DNA from: Sycon ciliatum
Taxonomy: Eukaryota > Porifera > Calcarea > Leucosolenida > Sycettidae
Direction of reading: 5' to 3'
DNA length: 64,000 nt
NCBI RefSeq assembly: GCF_964019385.1
Contig: NC_088644.1
Coordinates: 16,939,631 to 17,003,630 of the forward strand
Shown: positions 25,054 to 37,219 of the stretch, piece by piece
Numbering within the stretch: the stretch's first letter is position 1
How the letters are laid out: every line of letters begins with the position of its first letter
The notes under the pieces: model-generated
The model's database searches: none
Told to the model about the DNA's origin: nothing
What the model saw: only the letters and a program-made list of their open reading frames with translations
Position numbers and translations under genes: made by a program

Positions 25054-26130
25054 CAGTCGACTTCTGATATAACGAACACCATCGTGCAGGAGAATTAGTT
25101 CTTTATAGCCGAAGTTCTTTATAACCAAAATGCACTCACACCATACAAGCAACACATCATGACTGGCATGTGACCCGTGACAGCATTATTGCACTTAGTT
25201 TAGGGGCCGTCCGTAAATGTCGATAGTTTTTACAATCCGTGAAATTTTCGTACCTGGGTGGTGGGTGCAGCCGAAATTCAAAGTAAATAAAATATCGATG
25301 ACACGCGGACCTGGCGCCCAGTACTGCGTGTGCGTGGGTCTGCGTGCGTCGAACCACACGTACACGTAGATTGTTGCCTCCAAAAAATGTAGTGGAGATC
25401 GAAACTCTTGAAGCAAAAGAAAGAGGGAAGTTTGTCAGATATTATTCACAAGTATAATTATTGCACAATTATTCGAAGTATCACAATACCTGATTAATCC
25501 GGGTCAAGTCCAGCTCTTATTTGAACTCCACATCGAAGAATTGCTACATCGCCAATGGTTGGAACAGTTCCCATGTGGAGCGTGGCCTAACGAAAATGGC
25601 ACGGCAGACTACTTTGTTTGGTACAGCTGCCTAACGAAAATGGCACGGCAGACTACTTTGTTTGGTACAGCTGCCAAAAAAGATAAGTTTTTCAAAGAGC
25701 TTGCCCATAAAGGGTATGATGTATTTGGAATGAGCTGAAGAGCAAGTGATTCTTGGACAACATTCCTGGCATAAGTCTGCCAAAATACATTGCTGTACTC
25801 TAGTTATGAATGACACGGTGAGCGTATGCCTGCGTGTGTATGGACTCCACCTACATTTATGTACATGTAGGTACAGTATATGATTGTGTCATCAATATTT
25901 TATTCCGTAAAAAGTAGGGGGGTGGGTGTAAAATTCACGGATTGAAAAAACTATCGATATTTACGGATGGCCCCTTACATGCTGTCTTGTGAGATATGGT
26001 TTGTGAGATATGGTTTGTTGTAAACGAAAAACTACTCGCTATAAAGGGTAGAACAGGGACATGGACAATGGTTCGCAATATCATAAAATTTGCTACATGC
26101 GAGTTCGTCACTTATATGTGGAGTTGACTG
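25054..26130. mobile_element. Pogo-like element split by a Harbinger-like insertion
   Basis: The left end CAGTCGACTTCTGATATAAC after TA and the right end, read on minus, CAGTCAACTCCACATATAAG are related. The left 100 bases match the right end of the element at 34621-34907 in inverted orientation. The middle is occupied by a second element (25203-25974). The right flank is AA instead of TA, so the end may have mutated. Confidence 0.65.
25203..25974. mobile_element. 772-bp Harbinger-like MITE, TTA duplication
   Basis: Inverted ends GGGGCCRTCCGTAAAT with similarity over about 45 bp; TTA flanks both sides (25200-25202, 25975-25977). Inside is a 45-bp tandem duplication around CCTAACGAAAATGGCACGGC (about 25587 and 25631). 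No transposase was seen. It is nested in the pogo-like element. Confidence 0.78.
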
Positions 26131-26370
26131 AAATTACAGTGAATATTTCCAGTCAACTGGCGAGTATACATAACTTTTGCTTAGGAGGCCTTATTGGCGT
26201 ATACATTGAAAATTATTTTTGAAAAGGTCCATGATTAAAATAGAAGAAATCACATGGAAACGAGTTATGAAGCAACTATCCACGACTGTAACAAGATATT
26301 CTATTCTAATAATATTTACTGGCTCAGTATCCGAGTTCAAAGGTCCATGGATTTTTTTACCATTGTGTAG

Positions 26371-28210
26371 GCTCCCACTGTCCAAGGAACAACAATCGGT
26401 CCCGCCAGTCAGCCGGCCTTTCCCATTTCTGCCATCATTGTTGTCACGTCAGCTGTGTACATTCTAGCAATTGTACTGATTCTGCTGCTGAAGAAATGGT
26501 GCCAGGTAACATAGCCATGCTACACTGTGTTACTGTGTACTTAGATTGCAGTGATTTGGTCACTCATTGAACTCATGAACTGGTGACTGTAGAGTGGCAT
26601 GAACAAGCGTAGGTCACCGAGAGTCTATTTGTTGTTTCAGCAGCAATGGGGTTGGTTGGTTGTTTGGTGTATTTTTCTGTGGGTAGGCATCCGAAGGCAT
26701 GCATACCAAGATTGGCCCAACATTATGTAGATGACCCAGAGCACCACCATGCCCATGTCTTGCCTACATAGGCGCATGAGTCTGACAATCAGGCTCCACC
26801 AGGGTATCTGTCATCTAGTGGCAAGGCAATAGAGTCATGGCTTTTAACCCTTCGGCTACAAGAGTGACTACTCATACTTCTGAGGTGCCATGAACAAATC
26901 TCTGGCCTATACCATCTGTGTGTCCTCACATTCTGTTGGCTGTGTTGTGTTGCTATTCATGTAGAGTAAAGGCAAGACAATCTCCTGCCCACGCTGTCCT
27001 AAACTACCAGGGTGCTGTGATCATGAAGCATGTACGTCGGAGACCGGTACGTGTGCGCAGGCCGTGCAGTCTGTAGGCGAGGGCTGTGGCTGCCGGGAGA
27101 CTCCCAAGTCATGCAAGGTGTGCTGGATACGCTACTGTCCGTCCTATGAGGTAAGACAGACATTGCCGCACAGTGTAGTTTGACCACTGGATACTGCTGT
27201 ACAAGGCTAGTCATACCCAGACTGTACACTGGATACTGCTGTACAAGGCTAGTCATACCCACTGTACACTGGATACTGCTGTACAAGGCTAGTCATACCC
27301 ACTGTACACTGGATACTGCTGTACAAGGCTAGTCATACCGTGAGAGTACACTGGATACTGCTGTACAAGGCTAGTCATACCCAGAGTACACTGGATACTG
27401 CTGTACAAGGCTAGTCATATCCAGAGTACACTGGATACTGCTGTACAAGGCTAGTCATACCCAGAGTACACTGGATACTGCTGTACAAGGCTAGTCATAC
27501 CCAGAGTACACAATTTGATTGCGAAATGTTGCACAAGTAAGCAGTATTGATGCAAATGATATTTTTTTCCATTTTGCATTCAGAGTTGCCGCTGCAATGA
27601 GTTCCACTCGTGTGGTTGCTTCTACACGAAGAAAGGCAAGTTCACGTGTCCATGTCCCACGTGCCCGACAGAGTCGTATCCAGCGTGCCCGTCGTGTCCA
27701 GAGTTGCCCGAATGCCCGACATGCTGTGAGCCTTCTGATGAAGAGTTCCAGTGCCCTGAGTTCACTGTAAGTGCTGTTGCAATGTTGCATGGCATTGGGT
27801 AATGATGGACAAGAAATACAGTCTGGGGGGGGGGGGGGGTCTTAGTAGGTGTTCTGTCATGTGATACAGTATTATGCTCGAGGGCAGATAGTCCTGTCAA
27901 ATACATTGTCTCAGAAGACTGTATGTGTCACTTTTTCACTCGAATAACTACTCATACGTATACATGTATATCTCTGATGTTCTCTGTGATGTGTTTGTTC
28001 CCTTGCCGCACGCAGTGTCCAACTTGCCCTGGATGTCCATCATTTCCAGAATGCCATTGCCAATGTCAAATGCCCCAGTGCGAAGCTATCAACTGCTTCT
28101 GTTGTGAGATTGTGTTGCGCCAACCTGGGGCTGGTGACAGTGTGCCTCCATCCAGAACACCTGCTCCAAGAGGAGCAAGTACACACGGTGAGAGTATCAC
28201 ACGGCGGTAA
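26371..28210 (+). CDS. Cysteine-rich single-pass membrane protein, last four exons
   Basis: Exons 26371-26505, 26965-27150, 27584-27766 and 28016-28210 (TAA) all join in phase 0, giving 232 codons plus stop. The first carries a strong transmembrane segment (about 20 residues around IIVVTSAVYILAIVLILLL) followed by KKWCQ. The next three hold 34 cysteines in about 170 residues, many as CPxC, CxC and CC (for example CPTCPGCPSFPEC), and the protein ends with a Pro/Ser/Arg tail. The positive-inside rule puts the cysteine-rich part in the cytoplasm, where metal binding is more likely than disulfides; a reversed topology is possible. I do not recognise the family. The 5' exons were not found, so the N-terminus and any signal peptide are unknown. 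A 42-bp minisatellite occupies the second intron. Confidence 0.7.
27187..27510. repeat. About 40-42-bp minisatellite, eight units
   Basis: CTGGATACTGCTGTACAAGG begins units at about 27187, 27229, 27269, 27309, 27351, 27391, 27431 and 27471. The spacer between units varies (CCCACTGTACA, CCGTGAGAGTACA, CCCAGAGTACA). It lies within an intron of the cysteine-rich gene. Confidence 0.95.
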
Positions 28211-28957
28211 CAATACAAGAAACAAAGCCGTGATTAGTCCCATGTAGGCTTTGCTCAGCTCAGCCTCGCCGCAAGCTAGAGTCACGTGGATTGGCTCCAC
28301 TGCGAATAGAAAGGAGCGGCCGCGATATCACTTGGTGAAATTTTTACAATACCGCCTTGTTTGGAAGTGTTTACACTAAGAGTACCACACTGGAGCAGCG
28401 AGAAAGGGAAAGTGACTCACAACAAAAGTGTGATATCACGTGCACCAGCCCGAGATGAGGGCGATGTGACTCCAACAGCTTTGTTTCTATTCACAAGACA
28501 ATATTTAAAAGATGTCCTCAGAAATCAGTTTTAAACTAGCATACCCAGTTCTGTATCCACACTCTATTTAGTCTGTTTTTCTGCAAAATTAATTGAGATT
28601 GCTTGATAATTCTGTCAAGATATGCCATCAGGTCTTTCAATCCCTGGTGCACATTATCACCATTATCAAGTTCTCAGCCTGGTAAATGCCGTATTTCCCA
28701 CCGTGTGCCAATATCACTTGAGACGCCTAGTACTGTAAGTATACAGCATTGTGGCTGCTATGTAATTTTGGCTATATTCACAGTACTGACCCAAAACGCC
28801 TAAATTAAAACGCTTAATAAAAATTTTCACATTGTCTTTGGTGATGTACTAGTATTTATCGTGCCGAAAATAAATCGCTGCAAAAATGTCAAAAATCGTG
28901 AAATGCCCCAAAAAATTACAGGGCCGAAATTTTGTATTACAGTAAAAGCAGGTTTAA

Positions 28958-30246
28958 AGGGGAAGTGCATCGATTTTTCGAGTAGGGTCCAGAAGAAAGA
29001 CAATTTGATATCGGTTCGAATGGCATATCTCTCGCTTCCATACGATAAGCCAAACTTGCCAAATCGCCAATTGTATACTCACGTTGCCATAGCGACCAGC
29101 GCAGTGATGACGTACGAAAGGCTTAGCTCCACCACAGAGAAGGTCGATTCACTGCAGAAATTGGTCATTTTCAATTAATATATGTGACCAGGCAGGCACA
29201 GTGGGTTGGTCAAAGACCATGATTGAGATACGAGAGGTACCTGGTTCAAGTCCTGCCTGGGAGCGGTTTTTCCAGCCGTGCTGCTACCCACAGTCAACTG
29301 GGAACTTGTGGCCAGGCACAAGGGGTACATGGATGCAGCTAATGGGGTCGCTTTCGGCACTTGTGCCAGTGGTTGTGAGACTTACCCACTCACCCCCACC
29401 GTTAGGCGCTGCATCTGCCGCTAGGGTTTATCGGGTGTTAGCGGCCGTCGTGAGTTCCCTTCGGGAACGGATACGATAATTTACTTATTTACTTACTTAT
29501 TGTATTCACGAAGTGAAAGAAGGGCTGTGTTCAATGCTGTTAGTGCAGTGAACTGTTTATTAGTAGTCCTCTCGGTTGCGTACTGGGACGTGACACCGAC
29601 AGGAGAAAGCTGGAGTGCGAAAACATCAGCAGACAAGCGGAAATAGTGACGAACAAAATGCTGAAATCTTGGTTGGGACGAATCAGACGTTCAGCATTTC
29701 CCCCAACCAAGCTCCATGCCGTTTGCTCTTTCCACTTCCTGAAGATGGATGTGATGCTTCCTGGCGACTCTCCTATCTCTCGTAACATCTTCTGAAGCCA
29801 GGTGAGACGACGGGTGGTGGAGATTGACGAATGAAATAATGTCGTAGGTTTAAAAGTTTGCTGAAAATGTCTCAGGAGAGATCGCGAATACCAAGCATCT
29901 TCTCCTAGAGGGACCATTTCCCAGGCACAGTCAGCAAAGGGAAATGTAGGAGAAGGCCGATAAACAGTTCACGGCACTAACAGCATTGAACACAGCGCTT
30001 CTTTCACATCGTGGATACAATAAGACAATCATGAAAATGACCAATTTCTGCAGTGATCGACCATCTCTGTGATGGAGCTAAGCCTTTCGTACGTCATCAC
30101 TGCGCTGGTCGCTATGGCAACGTGAGTATACAATTGGCGATTTGGCAAGTTTGGCTTATCGTATGGAAGCGAGAGATATGCCATTCGAACCGATATCGAA
30201 TTGCCTTTCTTCTGAACCCTACTCGAAAAATCGATGCACTTCCCCT
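28958..30246. mobile_element. TTAA-flanked fold-back element (Kolobok/piggyBac-like)
   Basis: Arms of about 290 bp start AGGGGAAGTGCATCGATTTT and are flanked by TTAA at 28954-28957 and 30247-30250. The left arm (28958 to about 29175 and 29500-29570) is interrupted by a SINE, while the right arm (about 29955-30246) is continuous. The central loop (about 29570-29955) has no recognisable coding sequence. The TTAA duplication and an end starting AGGG favour a Kolobok-type origin; this is inferred. Confidence 0.8.
29180..29500 (+). mobile_element. tRNA-derived SINE
   Basis: A B-box-like GGTTCAAGTCC at 29243-29253 lies about 35 bp after an A-box-like GTGGGTTGGTCAAAG, the internal RNA polymerase III promoter layout. 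The 3' end has a TTTAC/TTACT-type simple tail (about 29477-29500). It interrupts the left arm of the surrounding TTAA element, so it is younger than that element. Confidence 0.7.
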
Positions 30247-30441
30247 TTAAGCAACCACCCCACGGTGCAAGCAAAAGCGGCCGTTAAAGCCAGGTGGTCT
30301 TTAGAACCAGGTCCCACAGTGTCTGTGTACAGCTGTCGGTGCGTGGAAAAACGGTCCTAAAGAGCAGGTGGTCGCTAAACCCAGAGGTCGCTAAACCCAG
30401 AGGTCGCTAAACCCAGAGGTCGCTTACACCAGGTTTTACTG

Positions 30442-31799
30442 TACTTGTATTTGTAGGTTGGCAACCGAAACCTCTCAAACCTCTCAAACCTCTCAAACCT
30501 CTCAAGATTGGTTTTGAAAACACCACTGGGCTCCTTGAAGATCACTCGGTGTTCAAAGTCTTGGGTTTGACAACGGGAAGGGAATGATTACCAGCGCTGT
30601 ACATGATGTGTTTATACTGAGGGATGTATCATGCTAGTAGTACCGGAAGTGCTCTGGTGAAGACCATTGCCAGCTGCAGTGACAAATGAAAATGAGATCG
30701 ACATGACTGATTGTGCTGACTCGAGGACATGGTGAAAACGACTATTTAGGTTCAAAGGGCTATTTATTGATTAGAAACTTACACGAAGAAACGTAAATGA
30801 CGACATGGACACAATAATCTTAATAATGCAATGAATTACTTGAAGTATGTGCACTCATATCACAACCATCGGGACGATTCAAGTATTCCAGAACGTTTTC
30901 TTGTCACAATTATCAATGGAATTCGTGACTAAAGAGAATGATGAAACTACAATAGGATTTATACACTTGGAGTGAAAAAGAAAAACGAGGATACAAGAGA
31001 AGTAAGAAGAATAGCACAAACTTGGGAAAAAGTGCACTGGTAATAAAACGTGACTATACAGGTGAGAAATGATAGGAAATTCGGCAAGTGCATTGTGACA
31101 ATGTACTTGAATCGTCCCGATGGTTGTGATATGAGTGCACACATAGCTTTATTCATTGCATTAAAACGAAAATGACTGTTTAATTTTTGAATAGATAGTG
31201 CTGTGCAGTAGGCATGATAGCTTAGCATGACAGAGAATGATGCAAATGTTGTGCAGTGGCACGTCACAGTGCTATTTACCAGAACAACAGCTGAAAAAAA
31301 AAAAGCCTGAAATCCATCAACAACGATGACCATGGTTGCTTAGTCGGAGTTGGAGCAAACCGTTCACTGACAAGACGAGCATGCAAACGAGACAACAACG
31401 ACACAAAATGGTTGCCTTGTTGTGGTGAATGTAGTATGTAGCAAAAGAAGCTTGAATGCTTGTGCGGCCTGGGAAAGAAATAGCTCCGGACACGGTCACG
31501 TCAATGCATTACTTGTGCAGCATGACAAGCCTTATGCTAATGCCAACGCCACAACACTACAGGAACATATACTGACAGGAAACATGACGGCAAACAAAAA
31601 GAAATCCATACTCTTGGAACGCAATGCCAAATCAAAGCCATACTTGAAGCAACACAAATGCTATAGGTATACTCGAAACACAACCACATCAAAAACCAGT
31701 CGCAGACCAGACACAGTGACTGCTTGAGTGTAGGCAATTTTAGTCTCCAGGTTGGTAACAGATATCAGAGGCAATCCTGAGCTGATGCGCAGTGCCTGG
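30442..31799. other. Gene-free stretch with simple and inverted repeats
   Basis: Holds about five 9-bp ACCTCTCAA units (30472-30507) and an inverted-repeat element: arms 30824-30885 and 31104-31163 match almost perfectly for about 38 bp of their inner part and more loosely outward, with a 218-bp centre. No gene was recognised. Confidence 0.6.
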
Positions 31800-34700
31800 C
31801 TACTCTTCGCTGCCATCATCCCTAACGAGTCCATCTACCATCTGGGATAGCTAGAAGAAAAAGACAAAATACAAAGCTCCGGACATGAAGAACTCGCCGG
31901 AATGGTGAGCCAAGGAAATATTAAATGGAAAACATGGAAAACGGTGGGACGCAAGTTATGTGTTAGAGTCCACCAACTAAACCAGATTTTGAACAGTCAG
32001 CTGTGCACAAGTTAGCACCAGACTGACAAGGAGTACTGAGACAATCCACGGCAAGGAAGTGAGCTTGAGCATTGCTCGATAGCGCTGACCAACGGCCTTC
32101 CAACTTTGGATGTTCATGGATATTAGTGATAATTCCAAGAATAAGTAATGAGAGGGAAGCTTCGCTTGATAAAATTGAGCCTCCCAGATTGGGCGGTTGG
32201 TGCTTTTCGTTGTCGAAATGTGGTTAGACCGTATTGCCCAATGGTCTTACCGTCGCGCTATCGTACCAAGCCGGCATTCCATTGTGCCTGGAAATGTAGC
32301 TTGTGGCCGGCTAGTGCAAGATTCCAAAAATTGCTTCCAACCCTTTCTTGGCAATGGTCATATGGGGATGGCGCAGGATTGGAGACTAAAAGTAGAATAT
32401 TATATGAGATACATTTTATATATTTGGAACCATCATCAAACCCGGGACCTCCTTACTCCACCTCGCCGGGTCTGATCTCTCACAAGTATCATAAGATCCA
32501 TGATGTCGCTCAAACTACAGATAATTATGTTGGGGGGGGGGGGGGGGGGGTTATCAACTTACGGAATAAGCATCATCAAACTCTGCACACGTCATCCTGG
32601 AGAAGTAGCTTAGGACTTGCAGTTCTTCGCCATTCTCCGTCACTGGCATTATGCGGTGTAGCGGACTGCCTCTCAAGTTGACTCTGCGGAGCTGTATGGG
32701 CAGCGGTGGCAGAGTGCGGTTCCCACAGGTCCTCCTCGCATGTTCATAACGGTCATACCCGGCCACTTCAGCAGGCTCCACTGAAATCTGAGCAGTGAAC
32801 GGACACACACCGAGTAATGTAGATACTGTTGACATAATACTTATTATGGTGGTGCCAAACAACTTTCCACTATTGATTTGTGTAGTGGATTATAATTATT
32901 TCAATTCATGTCTGTTCTAGATAATAGTTCGCAGTACTTCGAAGTAGTAGTAGGTTCTTTTTTTTTTTTTAAATCCGCACATAGTGAGAGCAGGGGCGTA
33001 GGAGGGGTTTTGGAAGTGGTACGACCGAAGGTTGGCGCGGCCAAAGGCCGTTTTGGAGGGGGGTCCGGGGACCTCCCCCGGGAAAATGTTGTAAAAAAGA
33101 CAAAAAATCCTGCGTTCTGGGACTGTTCAGTGTGCACGTGCAGTGGAGTCGAGTACACTAGGCTATAGTGTAGGGTACAGTACTCAATACGACTGCAGAT
33201 GCATGGCAGATGCATGGCAGATGCATGGCAGATGCATGGCAGATGCATGGCAGATGCATGGCAGATGCATGGCAGATCTACGAGTACGAGTCTACAGTAG
33301 AAAAAGGTCTGATTCGCATATGCAACGCGTTAACGATGGATCCTGATTTTTTTATTACGGTTTTGCACGTTCCGGACGGACCACACTTTTCGAAAAGTGG
33401 TACGGCCATGGTCGTACCAGTCGTAGCGGGTGCTACGCCCCTGGAGAGGAACAAGTACTGGTAGTGTGGCTAATGGCATATGGTTAAAACGAGTGCAAGA
33501 ATATCAGAGGGAGGTGTATGGGTGCTACACAGATCGTACTTCCAGAATGTTTGTCACAGCAAAAATATGCACCACCCTACAATAAACTTTGGAGTTTAGA
33601 TCGGGTTGAATTTGGGGAAATCTGAAAATCCATCCTGTCTGGGCGTATTTGACGAAGTATAACATACCGCCGGCATGTATCCACATGTACTGGGTACTTA
33701 CTACGCTAGGTCTCATTAGTAGATACTGACAAGAAAGGACCTGTAAGGCGCTCGCCCAGGACTTGAACACCACATCGGCAACACCTGCATGATGCCAGGC
33801 AGAAACGAAATCAGACAAACCCACGAGCGATTGGCCACCCTATAACTCCATGCTCATGGTTTTATCTAGAATCCAGGCCGACCAATGAAGGGAACAAGAT
33901 AGGACAGACACCTGAGACAGATAGAGGCAGTGACCACGCAGTGACAGTAGGGCAGATTTCAAGTTACTTGCAATAATAATTATGTACCCTTTAAAATCGC
34001 AATGAAGCCGGAACACCCAACATACCCTTGCATCTTGGGTGCAAACGCATGTACTAAAAATTAACTTGAACTGTACATAAATATACAGAATGACCGTCCT
34101 ACTCTAGGTGAGGAAGAACTGCGTGTACACACACTATGCAGCCTGCACATGCACATGCACTTCAAGACAAGTATTAGGACTGTACCAGTGAACTTGTCTG
34201 TAGCTGGGTTCACGAACATGGTGCTGCAACCACGGCGTACCTGGGTTGCAAAGAGACAGGCACAGCGTTCAGTGTTATACGACTACAGACTGTGCAAGGA
34301 ACAGTGCATGCTGAGAGCTAGACAATCATGTGAAAACCTGCACCGAGTTCTGGATGGACTTCTAGTGTGTTCTCAGCTACAAAAATCTCCAAGGAATTTG
34401 GCTTATCAGCTGGACACTGTCTACAGCAATATTACAGATTTCAAGGCTTAAACCTGGCCGAAATCAAAATATTATACCAAGGGTCTAACAGTTCAAAGTT
34501 ATTCGATTGAATAAATGGTAGGCGCTAGGAGTGGGCTTTCCCGACATCCCGGAGCTAGAGACCAACAACGAACAGTGTAGCTAGTGTTTCAGCTTCTTCT
34601 ATTTGCTGTGAAAAGTAGTGCAGTCGACTCCACTTATAACGAACTCGCATATTGCGAATTTCGTGATAATATAGCGAATCCTTGTCCATGTCCCTGTTTG

Positions 34701-35933
34701 AACCCATACAAAATCGACCCCTTATAGCGAAACATTTTCACCAAATCTTGTAGAGCCGCATGCAAACCAAGTGCACTCGCACTGTCATGGGCCACTTGCT
34801 GCTTGTATATGTACGTATGGTGTGAGTGCACTTCTGTTATAACGAACTTTGGCTATAAAGAACTAATTCTCTTGCACAATGGTGTTTGTTATATCAGGAG
34901 TCGACTGTCTGTCGGCGATGTGTTCGCAGTGGTACTCTAGTGAAGCTGACTGTCGGCGATGTGTTCGCAGTGGGTACTCTAGTCGACTGTCTGTCGGCGA
35001 TGTGTTCGCAGTGGGTACTCTAGTGAAGCTGACTGTCGGCGATGTGTTCGCAGTGGTACTCTAGTGAAGCTGACTCGTCAAGTTTTGCAGGCAGGAAGAA
35101 AAACGCTATGGAGAACATCCACAAACAGACAATGGAGATTACGAATTGCAACTGTCTGCTTCCTTGCCAGCACAGCCCAAGTTACTGGTTGAACGATGCG
35201 GCCCGTAAATCAAACAAATCTCACTTGGCTATATCAGATATCATATCAAATCCGCTTCCAAAGAAGTGAACCACCCAGGAGGAGAGCGTCAATGCATCAA
35301 CTTTCTTATTGCAACACTAAATAGGATGACAGTCAGCTCACCTCTCCTATCTCAGAGAAGTAACTTTCAACATCCGACCGTGTTTTGTCCTGTGGGATAT
35401 TGCGCACCAGTATACTGCAGGCCTGCACAGCAACAGAGCAAAGTTAAATACATGTATAAGCTATGACAAGAAGTGGGTCATCGTGAAATGTCTCAACATC
35501 TGCAGGTACAATGCAGTGAAACAAGCCATACAGTAACTCATCCAGTAGCAATGTTAACGGTACGAGCTGATGGAGGAATGACGTAGAACAGACTGACCTC
35601 ATATTCATCATGTTGGTCCGCAGTGCTAAGCTGCTGCCCGGCCTGGATAGCCTCCTCATAGGGCTGTGTACATGCAGGGCGCTGATCAGGTTCAGTCAGT
35701 TGCAGACTGCTAACGTTAGTAACATTAGCAGGCAGTTCACTCGGACTGCCATGGGATTGTGTGCAGCATTGATCGGGGTCAGTTAGCCCAGCCGTATCAG
35801 CTGCAGGACTGGGTGAATAGGGACTGTGGTGCTGATTGCTTACATTCCATAGAACACGCCGATGATCCCTAGCTTGTGGTTTGGATGTCTTGACATTCCC
35901 CACAACTTCCACACGCTTTTTATCATCATACAT
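31800..35933 (-). CDS. Hypothetical protein, three exons, 203 aa
   Basis: Exons 35933-35598, 32787-32563 and 31850-31800 (TAG) join in phase 0. Splice signals are GAG|gtcagt, ctgctcag|ATT, TCC|gtaagt and ttcttctag|CTA. The ATG at 35933 is the first in frame after a stretch without clear coding character; more 5' exons could exist. The product is hydrophilic, with Pro/Ser/Thr/Gln-rich N-terminal half, several tyrosines in acidic settings (DEYE, YEEAI, YDRYEHARR) that could be phosphorylation or SH2-binding sites, and an acidic C-terminus. It has no signal peptide or membrane segment. I do not recognise the family. The first intron contains one 5-bp-duplication MITE (32991-33443) and a pogo-like MITE with a minisatellite. 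Confidence 0.5.
32991..33443. mobile_element. MITE copy B with GAGAG 5-bp target duplication
   Basis: Perfect 11-bp ends CAGGGGCGTAG; GAGAG flanks both sides (32986-32990, 33444-33448). It has the same GGAGGGGGGTCCGGGG-CCTCCCCCGGG subterminal block as copy C at 52769. A near-palindrome around CCATGG lies at 33399-33418. The interior holds seven 11-bp AGATGCATGGC units (about 33197-33275) where copy C has one. Confidence 0.92.
34621..34907. mobile_element. Pogo-like MITE
   Basis: Inverted ends CAGTCGACTCC followed by TTATAACGAAC or TGATATAACAAAC. The right end matches the left end of the element at 25054 over about 95 bases. No coding capacity. Confidence 0.72.
34905..35075. repeat. 41-46-bp minisatellite, four units
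   Basis: Units contain GTCGGCGATGTGTTCGCAGT and GGTACTCTAGT and begin directly at the right end of the pogo-like MITE. One unit carries the MITE-end sequence CGACTGTCTGTCGG, so the array seems to have grown from the element boundary. Confidence 0.88.
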
Positions 35934-37219
35934 GGTCAACAGTTTCAAAGAAGCAGTTGCAGATGTTATAGCTTCCACTCAGACAACTACCTGGTATGAA
36001 CCATTCGGTAAAGAATCCTGCAAGTTTGATTGTGTCCTCTTTTGATGCTTTTCAGGTAGACTGTCCCATCACAATGTGATAGAAACTGAGAAAGTCTATA
36101 TATTCACACGTGATGTTGAGAATAAAGTTCTAGTGTGGTGTTCACCTTGCAGAGACTTTAGCCTGGCATGTTATATATTCACAGTATCACAGGAGAATTT
36201 CTCGTGACTGGTAGAGTATGCATGGAAGCAAAGGGGGAAGATAGCGACAACTGTACTAGGCGAGGGACACTGCACGACATTCTACACGTGTAGGTTCGCC
36301 ACACGCCTCATATTTCTACACCTACTGCTTTATGAAGTTGTCCATACATCCTAGATGACAGGATGGTGTGATGTACACTGAATGTATTTACTTGCACTCT
36401 AACCACACTAAGCACAAGTGCTTCTTGAAAAATGACAGCCAGAGGTAGATATTTCTGTCACCTTTAGGTTTCTACTGTGAAAAAGAAAAGAAAAAATGCC
36501 ACAGCAATGGACATTTTACACCAACGCATGGTGTAGACCGTATGGTGATAAAATTATGACAATGACATTCGACCTGATATTGTGTCTGGAATGTTATTAG
36601 GAATAGCCCGGCCCCTAAATCTGACAAGACGAGCAATTTTAGAGGGCACTCCAACTGTCCTCATTGTAATTTTACGAATCCTATTGTGTAGTATAGCCTT
36701 TGGGGGCTCACAAATCCAGGCAAAGCACTATTTTGTCCTCTTCTTGCACTAAGACATTTTTTAACATGATGATTGACCGCACTACTGTCTGAGTAGTGTT
36801 TTAAAAGCAAGATGCAAAATGTCAATTCTGAAATGCGATGATCTTCATGCAAAAAGTCTTCATCACATCACACGAAGAGTCTTCAATGCACAATGCAAGG
36901 CACATCGCAGCAAAATCCTGCTCATACTTGTGTCACAGACTGTAAAAAAAACTGTACGTGAACTGGAGCACTTGTGTCATATGTGCCTGCCTTGTAGAAA
37001 GTGATGTGCATCGCTCGTTGCAGAAATAACATTAGTTGAACAACTTCTTTACATGGTTCAACTACAGTAACTTGTGATGGAACTGCAGCAACTTGTAGCA
37101 CAGCATTTTGCAGAACATTGGACTCGTATCGCTCATTGCATCGCAGAAGTGATATTATGTATTGTGCTTCACAGTCAGACCTCTGTAGGACCAATACTAT
37201 GGCAATGCTTTGATTAGCT
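35934..37219. other. Gene-free stretch
   Basis: No supported gene, RNA or structured repeat was seen. It could hold upstream exons or regulatory sequence of the minus-strand orphan gene. Confidence 0.4.

Larger units (their letters stand above)
28940..30441. mobile_element. Pogo-like MITE (outer), TA duplication, split by a TTAA element
   Basis: The left end CAGTAAAAGCAGG follows TA; the right end, on minus, reads CAGTAAAACCTGG and is followed by TA. Removing 28958-30246 and one TTAA leaves an element of about 210 bp with GGTCGCTAAACCCAGA tandem units near its right end. Confidence 0.7.

Noticed and set aside
33720-33850. Possible minus-strand tRNA-derived SINE (GTTCAAGTCCTGG near 33767)
   Set aside because: There is only one B-box-like match, with no convincing A box, tail or duplication.
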